Below, piece by piece: positions 11,506-23,094 of a DNA stretch of 64,000 bases. A program made the translations under genes and the position numbers. The notes under the pieces were generated by a model. It made no database searches, was not told where the DNA came from, and saw only the letters and a program-made list of their open reading frames with translations. Origin of the DNA: Apostichopus japonicus. Its lineage: Eukaryota > Echinodermata > Holothuroidea > Aspidochirotida > Stichopodidae. How positions within the stretch are numbered: the stretch's first letter is position 1; the number at the start of each line of letters is the position of its first letter. The DNA lies in contig NC_092567.1 of the NCBI RefSeq assembly GCF_037975245.1, positions 15,018,876 through 15,082,875 of the forward strand, written 5' to 3'.

Positions 11506-12132
11506 ATGAATGTGCCACTAGATGTCGTCCCGGAGGAAGAAAATGATGACGATAACGCCTCCATTTTGTCAGAGCAGCCTGCAGTGCTGGCGGAGAACAC
11601 CACCGCACCGCCTATAAGTCACAATAAAATTCGCATTAACGTAGGAGGCATGCGACACGAGACGTACAAATCTACCCTTCAGAATATACCAGATACTCGA
11701 CTCTCTTGGCTGGCGTCTGCATCGACCACTAATAACGCTGCCTTTGATCCGGTCGCTAAAGAGTTCTTTTTCGATCGGCATCCGATCATATTTAACGGCA
11801 TCTTGAATTATTACAGAACTGGGAGACTCCATGCTCCAACTGACGTTTGTGGACCGGCTTTCGAAGAAGAGTTACAGTTTTGGGGGATCGACGAGAAGCA
11901 GATAGAACCTTGCTGTTGGTCAAACTATACGAAACACCGAGATGCACAAGAGACTCTGGCGAAGCTACAGGGTGACGCCGTCGATCCAAGCGACGACGAG
12001 GCAAATGACGACGTCGCTAAACTATTCGGCATCGAGGAAGAAGCTAGGCATACGAACGTTAATTGGTACGGAAAATGGCGACCGCGGATATGGACCATGT
12101 TAGAGGAACCGTACTCGTCAAGAGCCGCGAAG
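11506..12132 (+). CDS. Shaw/Kv3-type voltage-gated K+ channel, coding exon 1 (T1 domain)
   Basis: The ATG is immediately preceded by an in-frame TGA, which fixes the N-terminus. Residues 1-41 are acidic and unconserved. The T1 tetramerisation domain (about 42-142) begins IRINVGGMRHETY and contains FDPVAKEFFFDRHP, NYYRTGRLHAP and WGIDE. The Kv3/Shaw zinc-binding signature H-x5-C-x20-C-C is complete: H109, C115, C136, C137. This motif separates Shaw, Shab and Shal channels from Shaker. The linker ends NWYGKWRPRIWTMLEEPYSS, just before S1. The donor AAG|GTGAGA gives 627 bases, phase 0. The four coding exons are 11506-12132, 16909-17803, 21708-22022 and 22734-22831, joining to 644 codons. The product would be a plasma-membrane K+ channel subunit. 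Confidence 0.95.
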
Positions 12133-12376
12133 GTGAGAATATATATTATATTTTCTATCTATTTGGCACGAATCTACGTTCACTTGTAGGGTGAATGTAT
12201 CAGAGGGGTATTCCACGGCATCGAATAGCGTACCTTCGGCAAAGCTGCTGCATACATGCAGTACGGCACATCTTTGATGTACTGTGTGTGATCTGTACAA
12301 CACTCTTCTTTATTCGAAAATTATGAACGTACAAGTAGGAGTAGCCAAATAGTATTGGGAACTTCCTGCCTATGTG

Positions 12377-12760
12377 TTTCCCTCCTTCCTTCTCCCCTCC
12401 TCCCTCCTCCCTCCTCCCTCCTCCCTCCTCCCTCCCCCCTCCCCCCTCCCCCCTCCCTCCTCCCTCCTCCCTCCTCCCTCCTCCCTCCTCCCTCCTCCCT
12501 CCTCCCTCCTCCCTCCTCCCTCCTCCCTCCTCCCTCCTCCCTCCTCCCTCCTCCCTCCTCCCTCCTCCCTCCTCCCTCCTCCCTCCTCCCTCCTCCCTCC
12601 TCCCTCCTCCCTCCTCCCTCCTCCCTCCTCCCTCCTCCCTCCTCCCTCCTCCCTCCTCCCTCCTCCCTCCTCCCTCCTCCCTCCTCCCTCCTCCCTCCTC
12701 CCTCCTCCCTCCTCCCTCCTCCCTCCTCCCTCCTCCCTCCTCCCTCCTCCCTCCTCCCTC
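12377..12760. repeat. (CCTCCCT)n heptamer array, about 50 copies
   Basis: A nearly perfect 7-bp unit makes a homopyrimidine strand of roughly 380 bp in Kv intron 1; its complement is AGGGAGG. Such mirror-rich polypurine-polypyrimidine DNA can form triplex (H-DNA) or G-quadruplex structures. Frames through it give only Leu-Pro-Ser or Arg-Glu-Gly repeats and are not genes. Confidence 0.95.
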
Positions 12761-15700
12761 TACACCAGTACTTTAAAACCTCAAGAGTCCATATTGCGAC
12801 CCTGGCCATCCCACCTCCCTTCCTCCTCCTGACCTTCACTTTATTACATCCTCGTAGGACTTTATCTGGCACCCATGCCTACTTGCATAACTGTCTTTAC
12901 ATGACCGGCTAAAGGATTTTATAGACCGCTGAAGGAGGGGACGCGGGCCCTGGGTTTAGTGGAAAACAACCCCCCATGCATGCAGGGGGTCACGTTCCAG
13001 AAGGAAAATAAAATAAAACAGAGTTAATAATTAATTTTGGATTTTTGTGTGAGATTGGAAAAGAGCCTCCCCACCACCACCACAAAAAAAGATAAAAGAA
13101 TAATAAAAACACCCACATACACTTAAACGACACTCGAAGAATCAGAGCCTTCGATTGATATTTTTAGTTTATTTTCATATATATTATTCAATACATTTTC
13201 GTTTCAAAATGTTCTCACTGTGTACCTTGTTTTGAAAAAAGTTATGTTTGAAGCTTAAATATTTCAGTGAGAGGATTAACGAAACTAAAACAGGGATGTG
13301 TTACCCTAAAGGGGTTGAGTGAAGTAAGTTATATATCTTAAGCAAGGCTACTTAATCGATCATCCAGAATCCGAAAACAAACTTGCAAACATTAAATGGA
13401 ACAAAAAAATGCCGACACTTTGCATAGGCTATGACGTCAAAGGATTATGAAGCAAGAACGATAAGATCGTCGCTTCGTTATTACTGCAGTCATCATTTAA
13501 TTATTCATATTTCGAGCTTTAATTTTCTTTTAATTATTAAATAAGATTATTTGTTCTTATGCCGAATGATAAAAAAACTAATATTTATGCAATTGTTACC
13601 GTATTCTCATAAACTATGTATAAAGATGGTTTATCCATAGAAAAATTTGCTGCAGTTGAATATACATTTGTCATTCCCATATTATATTTTCAAATAGCTT
13701 TTACGGGGTATGATTGTTTAGGTAGGCACGGAGGCGGGACGGGGAGGGGCTGGAAAAACAGCTACCCCTGCTACCCTTACTCCCCCCCCCCCAGCCAACC
13801 CCTCTATAGAAAATATTGACCCAGTTACATCACAGTTCCAACTTTAAACTTACAACCAGCGACACAACCACGTCTACTTCTTAGGGGCGGGGAAGGGGGG
13901 GGGGGCTGGGGGACTCAGCTCTCCCTCCACTGCACCGCCCTTTACTAACACATATAATATTACAACAACAAAACACCGTTTGTAATGTACATAAATACAT
14001 TCATGTATCTGCGGTACGACCACAGCAATTGCAAATTCGTCCACATTATTTCAAAAGGTGCACAATATTGCGCTATTTCGAATATAAGCTCCCTCCATTT
14101 GACAAAAAGAAATTACACATTGGATCCCTCCCCTGGAAGACTTAATATCTTAGCCTCTCCCCCTACCCCACCCCAAGTACCTTCCTACAAAATTAAAATA
14201 TGAGCCATGTATTTCAAGTTCCCGACGACAATCTTTACATCTTTGTTTAATCCCACACGCCTCAGTTGACGCCTGAAGTGTCACGTGACTTCTCGATGGT
14301 CGCTAGCGTTAATTAAATGGCGTTTTCCCCCGCTCAACTGCATTCTCTATAGTATCAAGAAAGGGACTTATTGATTTTAATTGTGTAGTAACGTACAGAT
14401 CAGCTATTTACCAAGAAGAGAAGAATGTGTAAACGAAGGACAAAATATGTGTTTCTCGGAGAATTTAATTAGTGATGATACTAATACAGACTTGACATTT
14501 ATGCATAGTTATATAGAATATCAATATATATGTAAACGGCCATGCATGGAGCGGCAACGAAGTTAATGCAAGGAGCCGTTCAAATTTGTCGAAAGAAATA
14601 TATAGTTTGAAACCTGTTTTTATGTATTATGTATAAATTATTAGGTCGATAGTAGATATTAGCTGAACGTATCATGATAAATGCTGCATATGTAGACATT
14701 ATCATGTAATGCGTGTTCGTAAACGGGGACACACGCAACTTCTACGAAAAGTAGAGAACATTATTGAAAACCATGGAATTGTTCTATTCATACGCTAAAT
14801 GTTGCTTGACGATTGACTGATAGGATGTGGACAAGCGTTAGATACATGTGACGTCACATATACAGTGTATGACGTCAACGAGAGAAAACGTGACGTCGCA
14901 GGTTGATATCTTTTCAATGGAAAGCGATGTCAATTGTGTCTGCGGTGTGATGTTCATTATCGTGACTATTATAAAATACATGTATTTACTTATTTCGAGA
15001 ATAATGACCAATCATTTTCGCTCACGTACACCGGCCGTTGTGGGATCAATACAATGATACGTGTATACGTGTACATAATATATGGAATAAACGGCCTACA
15101 TTATATGCCACTGCTGTGGTCGTACAAACTACCACAAGTAAAGACTGAAATTTCTCATTTAGAACTAGGAAGTGCAAAATATCAATAACTCGTGGGATGG
15201 GTACAAACTTCCAGGTTCACAAGCGTCGATTGGAACTGGGGGGGGGGGACATCTTCCCCACTTTTTGTACTGATCGACAATAAAGTGCACTGCGGCTGCC
15301 CCTATTGGTATTTAATGGCCTTTTTTATGGTCTTTTGGCTATTCGGGCGTCCCACACAGATAAACGAAGCAGCGCATGCCAAGCAACTGATCATTTTCTT
15401 ATTTGTTTCATATTTATCGTCGATTTTTTAACATGAAATGTCAAACTTTCAAATAAAAACCGAAAGATAAAAAAAAAAACAATAGAAGGGAATTTCAGAG
15501 AACCAAGTAGAAAGTCATTTACTTTCGACGAATCGTTGTTGGCGAATGTACAAAAAAAAACCAAACATGGAACGCCAATTATGCAGCCTGCTTATTTTAT
15601 TTATTTCCTATGTTTGAACATGTTTGGAAGTGCATTGGTAAAATAAACTTAGTACAACCAAATTGATTGAGCAGTTGGTATTCAGTGAGTTAATGAGACA

Positions 15701-16223
15701 ACAAAAATGTAACGTTATGAGACAAATTTCGCCTCATTTTTCTTAATATTAACTACACTACGAGTTAATACTCTAATAAGTTATATATATTTAAAACCTT
15801 CCGTTTTCTTTGTATACAACTTGTGATGTTAGGCAGGCACTTTCTAAAACTCGTTGGAGCATTTGAAGTTGAAATATTCATGTTATCATGAAAAACGAAA
15901 AAGGGTTTCGTTGCGTGTGAGTCTGGGATGTGTGCATTTAATCGAATAATTGTTCATTTATTACCAAACACGCCCGTCTTTTAGCCATTTTAATCATCCA
16001 TCAAACAGATGTAAACCCCCACATTCCTTCGTAAAATAAACACCTTTTAAACTTAAAATCACTCTTTCAAAGCGTTTAATGCTCAAATTACGTTTTCTTT
16101 CGACATGTTTTTGTGGTTTTTGTAGTAAAACGTTCTCGTTACATCTTCAAATATTTAGTGTGTAGCACAGCAGTGGGAATTTAACCAGCTGTCGCTCGCT
16201 TTTAGTGGTTCATTAATCTTTTG

Positions 16224-16279
16224 ACTCGAATGCCTAAAGAGCCCCGTTGCTACTCGAATGCCTAAAGAGCCCCGTTGCT
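16224..16279. repeat. 28-bp perfect tandem duplication
   Basis: ACTCGAATGCCTAAAGAGCC plus CCGTTGCT occurs twice head to tail with no difference, pointing to a recent duplication. Confidence 0.85.
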
Positions 16280-16539
16280 ATGCTTGACGTATCAATGACG
16301 TCACTTTTTTTCCCCTCTTGTTTATATTTTTAAAGTTTACTGTTCTCGGAAATGTGTGTTTTCTGTTCATAAATTACCCCATCTCTTACATGAGGTGAGA
16401 AATGTTTCTCCATGATAGATTGTCGTCACAAATGCTGATGTAGAAAATATTTAAAACTTAATAAAAAAAATTGACTTTTATTGGTTGATTTGACTGAAAA
16501 AAGATACCATTCCAGGGAAGTTACGAAGTCATCGACCTC

Positions 16540-16700
16540 GCTTGGTTATATTATATTTTATTTATTATTCATATATTTTATTATATATTTTATTATATAT
16601 ATTATATATTTTATTATATATATTATATATTTCATTATATATTACATATTTTATGATATTATTATATATTTTATTATATATTTTAATATATATTTTTTAA
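16540..16700. repeat. AT-only degenerate tandem tract
   Basis: TATTATATATTTTATTATAT-like units fill this stretch about 200 bp before the acceptor of the Kv transmembrane exon. Confidence 0.75.
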
Positions 16701-16908
16701 TCCTATCTCATTGTGTCGTAACGTATCGTATCATATCATAACAAGTGTGAACGCCTTTATATCCAACATTTTCAACAGTTTGCTTTGAGATGGAATTTTC
16801 CACTGCATGCAACTCATTTTCTCTGAATTGAATATGCATCATTATACTATATATATGCAAATGACGTCATGCTGACCAAATGATATCTTTTCTATTTATA
16901 AAATACAG

Positions 16909-17803
16909 ATATTCGCTATTACGTCACTAGTTTTCGTCATGATGTCAATAACCGCCTTTTGCATGGAGACAGCCGATCCTTTCCAAACCAATCATACCAA
17001 CCCCGATACCGGAGAGATTATTACAGAACCGCTTCCCTTTCTTTTCGCCATAGAGGGCGTTTGTGTCGCCTTCTTTACCTTGGAACTCATCGTACGATTC
17101 GCCTTCTGCCCAGATAAATGCCGGTTTTTCATCACCATGGAGACTATTATAGACATTGTCGCCTGCGTGCCATTTTACGTCGATGCCATTAAAAAGTTAT
17201 CTGGCAACGACAGTACCGCCGGAAATGACTTCTTGAGTTTCTTGCGGATTGTGAGAGTCTTTCGAATCTTTAAACTTGCTCGTCATCTGAGTGGCTTACA
17301 GGTCTTGGTTCATACGCTGAGAGCGAGTGCCAAGGAACTATTACTTTTGATCATTTTTATGGGTCTCGGTGTCCTTATATCCTCCAGTCTCGTCTATTAT
17401 GCAGAGCGGTGGGCTTCACAACCGGACGACAGGAACGATTTTGACAATATACCGGTTGGATTCTGGTGGGCGGTTGTTACCATGACCACGGTTGGTTACG
17501 GTGATCGCGTACCAAGAACGTGGTTGGGTATGATCGTCGGCGCAATTACAGCCATCATCGGTGTATTGACACTAGCGCTTCCTGTTCCCGTCATAGTGAA
17601 TAATTTTGCCTTGTATTATACGCATGCGCAGGCGAGACAGAAATTACCGAAGAAGAGAAAACGCGTTTTGGTCGGAGCAGCAGACGCCCTTAAGACCCAA
17701 TCAGCTCAGTTTATGTCTTCGAGCATCAGTGGGTACTCGACGCAGTCCACAAACGAAGGGGACAATACAAGTATACACAGCGATGAACTGCCTTTACGCA
17801 CAG
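16909..17803 (+). CDS. Shaw/Kv3-type K+ channel, coding exon 2 (S1-S6 and pore)
   Basis: The acceptor is AAAATACAG (16908). Residues 210-507 hold the whole channel core: S1 from IFAITSLVFVMM; S2 with EGVCVAFFTLEL; S3 around DIVACVPFY; S4 LRIVRVFRIFKLARH with five basic residues at three-residue spacing; S5 KELLLLIIF; the selectivity filter TTVGYGD at 402-408; and S6 with the PVPV gating bend (434-437). After S6, QARQKLPKKRKRVLV resembles the post-S6 basic stretch of Drosophila Shaw. The CAG|GTTAGT donor at 17803/17804 joins in phase 1 to 21708. If it is not used, the frame reads one Gly and stops at TAG 17806-17808, giving a short isoform of 508 residues. A MITE begins about 20 bases downstream. 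Confidence 0.95.
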
Positions 17804-17824
17804 GTTAGTTAAACATGAGCAATA

Positions 17825-18219
17825 TGGAACGCCAAAACCGACAAAAATGCAGAAACAAATTATGTAAACCTAAGTCATTATGTGAATACAAAGTTATCGC
17901 CACATTATGACCAAGAACAATTTAAGTCCTTATGTGGCACTAATAGCACCTCCACATAATGACCAAGAACATTTAATTATCATGCGATTCTAACACTGCC
18001 ACATAATCGTTAGTCCTTATGTGGCGATTCGAGTATCCACATAAGGACCAACGAACCGCGTTAGCCCATATGTATCGATATGAGAGTATCCACATAATGA
18101 CCAACGAACTGCGTTAGTCCTTATGTGGCGACATGCGAAATCCCCACATAAAGACTTGTGAATATTGTCGGTATTGGCGGTCGTTATGTTTCTGCATTTT
18201 TGTCGCTTTTGGCGTTCCA
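17825..18219. mobile_element. 395-bp MITE with 33-bp terminal inverted repeats
   Basis: The left end, TGGAACGCCAAAACCGACAA and onward through AAATGCAGAAACA, is mirrored at the right end by TGTTTCTGCATTTTTGTCGC continuing to TTTTGGCGTTCCA. The TIRs differ at one position. TA flanks both ends (17823-17824 and 18220-18221), consistent with a TA target duplication. The interior holds many alternating GTCCTTATGTGGC and CCACATAATGACC blocks that can pair with one another. There is no transposase frame. It lies in Kv intron 2, about 20 bp past the donor. Confidence 0.85.
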
Positions 18220-19184
18220 TAGAGCAATAATGGAATTGTTGCAAAATAGTTTGATAAATGCCGATAGTTCATAGTCAGGAGAACCGATCAACTTCTAGTG
18301 TATGTACAGTTGTACAGCGTGAACGCATACGCACGGTGAATGAAATGGTGAATATGCTTGGTCGAGCAAGTAGTGATAACAAATTTGTAAGTTACATTAT
18401 ACATCAGTATCCTCTCTGCTCCACACCTTGTTAGTTCCTTCGTCTATCCTCACCCCTCACCCTTAATACCCTTTCTTGTGTCTACACTCTCCCCACGGGC
18501 CACGGGCCCTCCCCAACACACATGTACACTTTAATGAAGATTACATTACAACTGTTTTGAAACGTTTTTTTCCAATAGAACCCATTGTGTGTCGTTCGTG
18601 GGTGCAGTGAGTTGTTAGCAACTCCCTAGTGGGAGATTCCACGGTTCAAAATATGAACCTGTTGCATTTTAAGAAAAGTCACAAAAGATGAGACCCTGGT
18701 CACACACAAACACACACGCACACAAAGCATTGATAAGCTGACAGCCCCACTGCGAACATGTAAAGATCAGCCATGTTACATGTCTAGGGCAATATCCCGA
18801 TTCCTTTTCTATACGTAATATTGAACCAAAAAGCTAATAAGATGCTCAGTGGTTGTAGGGGAGGGAGATGGCGGGAACAAGAGGGAGGGGGGGGGGGTAA
18901 GAATTTCTACTTTACTATATTTTATTAGTTAAAATTTCCAAGCCACATCTTCATTGTGAGACAAATGATTAATAACTGTTAATGATGAACGAGAAACTAG
19001 GAACAGCCCCCCTCCCCACCCCTCATTCACAAAACCAAAATATCACATCAAGAAAGGAAGCATAGAAGATGTACACACGTAGTACTGTGAACACTATTGA
19101 TTGAACTTTTCGGCTTCCCTGCAGTCAAAAATGTATGTCAATAATAATATGATATAAATACAATATATACATAAATTATTAAAG

Positions 19185-19292
19185 AACAGGTTTGTCCTTT
19201 TTGGAACTCATCAGGCGAAGGTAGGAATCGAACCCCATACCTTCGTGTTACAGACCTAAGTCCGTTCTACTACTTCTGAAGCCACCATGATT
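19185..19292 (-). mobile_element. tRNA-derived SINE family C, copy 1, with hammerhead-like core
   Basis: On the minus strand a tRNA-like stretch has a B box GGTTCGATTCC (19224-19234) and GGACTTAGGTCTGTAACACG before it. It resembles the copy at 30066-30178. Right after the tRNA-like part comes CTGATGAG, then a short stem (TTCC-AAAAA-GGA) and CAAAC, close to the catalytic core of hammerhead ribozymes. It is too decayed to be a functional tRNA. Confidence 0.6.
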
Positions 19293-19434
19293 CTACTGAT
19301 GAGAATATGAATGATGGGCTTTCTATTACTATCAATGAGAGTGTATTACGCACGTGTTACGATTGTGTAGGTGCACCCAGGTGCTTTTGAATCTTACAAT
19401 GTGCACAGGATAACCACTTTATATATAAATAATA

Positions 19435-19570
<136 letters not shown>

Positions 19571-20854
19571 TATATGTACAAAAATAATATTTTCATATAC
19601 ATTTGAATATTTATACTTATATATATATGACAAGTTCAAAAGGATATGATCATTCGCAAAGCTCTATATATATATTCACACACCAAACGATATATATACT
19701 TATAATGAAACGATAGCGTTGTAATACCAAGAGTCAATTGATTTTTTCTCACTTATAGAGATATCGTATATTTTAATTAGTTCCTATTCAGACATTGAAA
19801 GGAGACCCCTTGAACGTATGGCACTCCGTTATACTTTAGACTGTTCAATTGTACACAAAAAAATACGACTCGACATGAAGGAATAAGACCTCGGTGTCCG
19901 TGATGTGGAAGAGACACGCTTATATAATTGGGTTAATGTTAATTAGTTTTCGTAGTACAACATTTTCTGAAGACACTCATTATTGTTATCGTCGACACAA
20001 CAGTTAGGATTAATAATAATAAATAATAATAATAATAATATTAAAAAAGATATAACGTAGCGTATGACGATAAAAGTGTATTTTTAACCTCGGTCACAAT
20101 GAGGTTAACTGATAACGCGTCAATATTGCACACCGCCTACATCATGAAATGATGGATTATAATGTCGCCCTCTGTTGTCGGGTACTTCATGGCACGCCAG
20201 TGATACCTTTTTATAATAAATTGTTCAATTTGTCTTGCACACGTTTACATAGGCCTATCATTTATTTGTGTATTAACTTCCGGCGTCGAATGTATAGGAT
20301 AGAAGCGTTTAATCGAAATTTATATGAGATATTTGTCGAATGGTTGTGATAAAGAATGTTGAAAAGGATCTGATTATGTCTCTATAAGATTGAATCCACT
20401 CATCAATTTTAGTTCATTTGTAGTTTTTTAATTAACATCTTTTATACAATAAAAAAATATTTAAAAAGAATTAAATCATAAATGGTGACCCATGAAAATC
20501 GTTCTACATACGACATGACTCGAACCAAATTTAGAAGGATTGTACTTTTAAAAAGGTCATCCGTATTGGCCCTATATTTTGTTTTCTAAAAAGCCTCTAA
20601 AAGTACTTTTCGTGAAGTTCTGACCTTTTGCAAATTAATTTCCAGACACTGTGTGCGGCAAAATATTTTGGACGGAGTCTTAAAGGGATATTCCGGTGGC
20701 TAAAATTGATTGCCTAACAAACATTTTGAACCTTTCTGCATCGTTATATCAAATTTCTATTCTCATAGCACTTTAAGTGACGAATATATGATTTCTTTCC
20801 CCCTTTAATTTGGTGATATTTTGCAACAGCAAACAGTTAATGATGCTATCATAT

Positions 20855-21300
20855 ATTCTAATATCATATATTATGCTATAATATATTATGCTATAATATA
20901 TTATGCTATCATATATTATGCTATAATATATTATGCTATCATATATTATGCTATCATATATTATGCTATCACATACTTATGCTATCATATATTATGCTAT
21001 CATATATTATGCTATCATATATTATGCTATCACATACTTATGCTATCATATATTATGCTATCATATATTATGCTATCACATACTTATGCTATCATATATT
21101 ATGCTATCATATATTATGCTATCATATATTCTAATATCATATATTATGCTATCATATATTATGCTATAATATATTATGCTATAATATATTATGCTATCAT
21201 ATATTATGCTATCATATATTATGCTACAATATATTATGCTATCATATATTATGCTATCATATATTATGCTATCATATACTTATGCTATCATATATTTTGC
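20855..21300. repeat. 15-bp minisatellite ATCATATATTATGCT, about 29 copies
   Basis: The unit repeats with mainly T/A changes and a few 16-bp variants (ATCACATACTTATGCT). Because 15 is a multiple of 3, open frames of Ala-Ile-Ile-Tyr-Tyr run through it without being genes. GCAACAG-TTAA-GATG flanks it on both sides (near 20823 and 21299). Confidence 0.95.
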
Positions 21301-21707
21301 AACAGTTAACGATGTTATCATAGCAATGGAGTTGTGAAAGGTTTTTATTTTGCTATATAATATTTAAATTATTTATCCATGCACAGAGGAGTATAATATT
21401 TGTATGTATGTAAATACTAAAGATGGACACGTCGTATGTACTCTTTCATTCAAACTATCCAGCTGGTTTCCGTGCGGGACCCAGACGACCGAGATGTATT
21501 GTGCTCGATAGTAACATACCATTATGTTTACCTCTTTGTAAATATCTGATTGCATTCAATCAGTATGAATATCGAAAAAAAGTATTTGGTGATTACTGTT
21601 TTTCTTCTTTGTTTATTATACTTTAAAGCAGAGGAAAAACTTATCTATGAATATTTCTGCTTCATCTATAATTTTTTTTTGTATATATATTTTTTTTAAT
21701 ATTTCAG

Positions 21708-22022
21708 TATCTGGAAGCGTCCATAGATCAGGGGCCAGTGTCGCTCCGTTAACAGCAACAGGGGAAAAGACCGATATAACGGTAACATTTACAGATGAAT
21801 CTCAAGATGAATCTACGATACTTGTGAAATCACCAAGTCCCGACCGATCTCACACGCTATCTGACACTTCGTCGAGTCAGGTGTGTAACCGAAGACAGAG
21901 TAAACGACAAAGTTTGGCGGTTACCCGGCGTGATAGTATTCGGCCGAATGGAGTCGCCCACTCGGGAAGACGAGAAAGTGGAGCTAATCGACGGGACAGC
22001 TCATTTTCTAATGGGGTGAAAG
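21708..22022 (+). CDS. Shaw/Kv3-type K+ channel, coding exon 3 (cytoplasmic tail)
   Basis: The acceptor TTTAATATTTCAG (21707) joins in phase 1 to exon 2, and the donor AAAG|GTAAGG is at 22022/22023. Exon 3 is 315 bases (residues 508-612). It encodes a hydrophilic, probably disordered tail: VSGSVHRSGASVAP, then an acidic TFTDESQDEST, then a Ser/Arg-rich part with RRQS, KRQS, RRDS, RRES and RRDS. These are five matches to the R-R/K-x-S pattern favoured by PKA and similar basophilic kinases. Channels of the Kv3/Shaw group often vary at the C-terminus by splicing. I assign this exon by phase and splice signals; the sequence itself is not a recognised family domain. Reading past the donor ends at a stop near 22070. 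Confidence 0.75.
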
Positions 22023-22149
22023 GTAAGGGACACCAGTGGCGGCGTTTGTTCGCTTCCATTCGTAAGAAATGATATTACAATTTTGAAAGACAGTTCTGCA
22101 TGATTTTAGTAAAGACTATTAATGTATTTATGGATTTTTTGTATGGATT

Positions 22150-22388
22150 TTAGATCCTCCTGCAAGCAGGAGCTCGCAAAGAAGCCATCATTGGCTTATC
22201 AAAGACGCAAACTGACCGAAGTCTGTCTATTAGATTCATATTTTAACGTCCATGATTATGAATTGTCAATTAATCAACAACTCTGTAACTGGACGGTATA
22301 CATTTATCTTGGAGTGACTCGAACAGGGGACCTTATGATTGGAAGGCACCGGCTTTAACCACTGAGCTAACACTGAGCTACACACTCC
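22150..22388 (-). mobile_element. tRNA-derived SINE family B, copy 1
   Basis: On the minus strand it starts near 22388 with GGAGTGTGTAGCTCAGTG, in which TAGCTCAGTG is duplicated. It then has GCCGGTGCCTTCCAATCATA and a B box GTTCGAGTCAC, and ends in a GCAGGAGGATCTAAAA tail near 22150. It matches the copies at 33821-34049 and 52570-52754. It sits in Kv intron 3. Confidence 0.8.
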
Positions 22389-22733
22389 TAACACTCCTTA
22401 TACCTTAATAGGAATGGCGGGGGTCGGGGAGGGGGGTCGGGCTGAGAGAACCAGATCCTACAAACTTTGACAACGTCTCTTTAAATATCAAATTGACTAA
22501 AGCGAATACTTTTTTAGTTCAAGATGTGTTCGTTAAAATGTATATTCCTATAAATATAGTATCGCCTTTCCCCCCTCTGTGCTTTACAACTGGCTTAAAG
22601 TCTTTTCTTTTGACAGTTGACCTTTGACATTTGCTGAAATTCTTCATTGAATTCACACGGAAGAAAGTCGTCCATCAAATGTATATTTTTAAATTTAATT
22701 TAATCTGATATTTGTCCCTATTTTGGGTTACAG

Positions 22734-22831
22734 GTCGAAGCAGATCTAACGGTGTCAGACAGGCCCAGTCACGAAGACGCTCTATGATGCCTACCATGCC
22801 AGAGGTCGATGACGTCATGGCGGAATTTTAG
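22734..22831 (+). CDS. Shaw/Kv3-type K+ channel, last coding exon
   Basis: This short exon was found by following the frame. The acceptor TTTTGGGTTACAG ends at 22733, the joined codon is GGT, and the frame reads RSRSNGVRQAQSRRRSMMP and ends ...VDDVMAEF with TAG at 22829-22831. It is 98 bases, and the sum of the four coding exons (1935 bases) is a whole number of codons. It adds a sixth basophilic kinase site (RRRS). The 3' UTR would hold a second TGACGTCA at 22842 and a long (AT)n run. The splice pattern is a prediction that transcripts must confirm. Confidence 0.7.
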
Positions 22832-22956
22832 CACGTCATACTGACGTCATCTAAACTTATGACACCATGATATCCACTCTTTGAGCAGGATTCGTTTGGA
22901 ATGTTTTGTTTTAACCTTCAACGTCTATGTTGAATATTTTGATACCACAAACTTTC

Positions 22957-23077
<121 letters not shown>

Positions 23078-23094
23078 CTAGTATTGTTCGATAC

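Larger units (their letters stand above)
12761..16908 (+). other. Kv intron 1, remainder
   Basis: No exon is seen. It holds poly(C)/poly(G) stretches at 13779-13790 and 13890-13905, TGACGTCA at 13432, 14849, 14870, 16296 and 16862, a 28-bp tandem duplication at 16224-16279, and an AT-rich tract at 16540-16700. Confidence 0.6.

Noticed and set aside
12321-12912. Pro/Leu/Ser and Arg/Glu/Gly repeat frames of about 180 residues
   Set aside because: They come from the CCTCCCT heptamer array in Kv intron 1; no conserved sequence outside the repeat.
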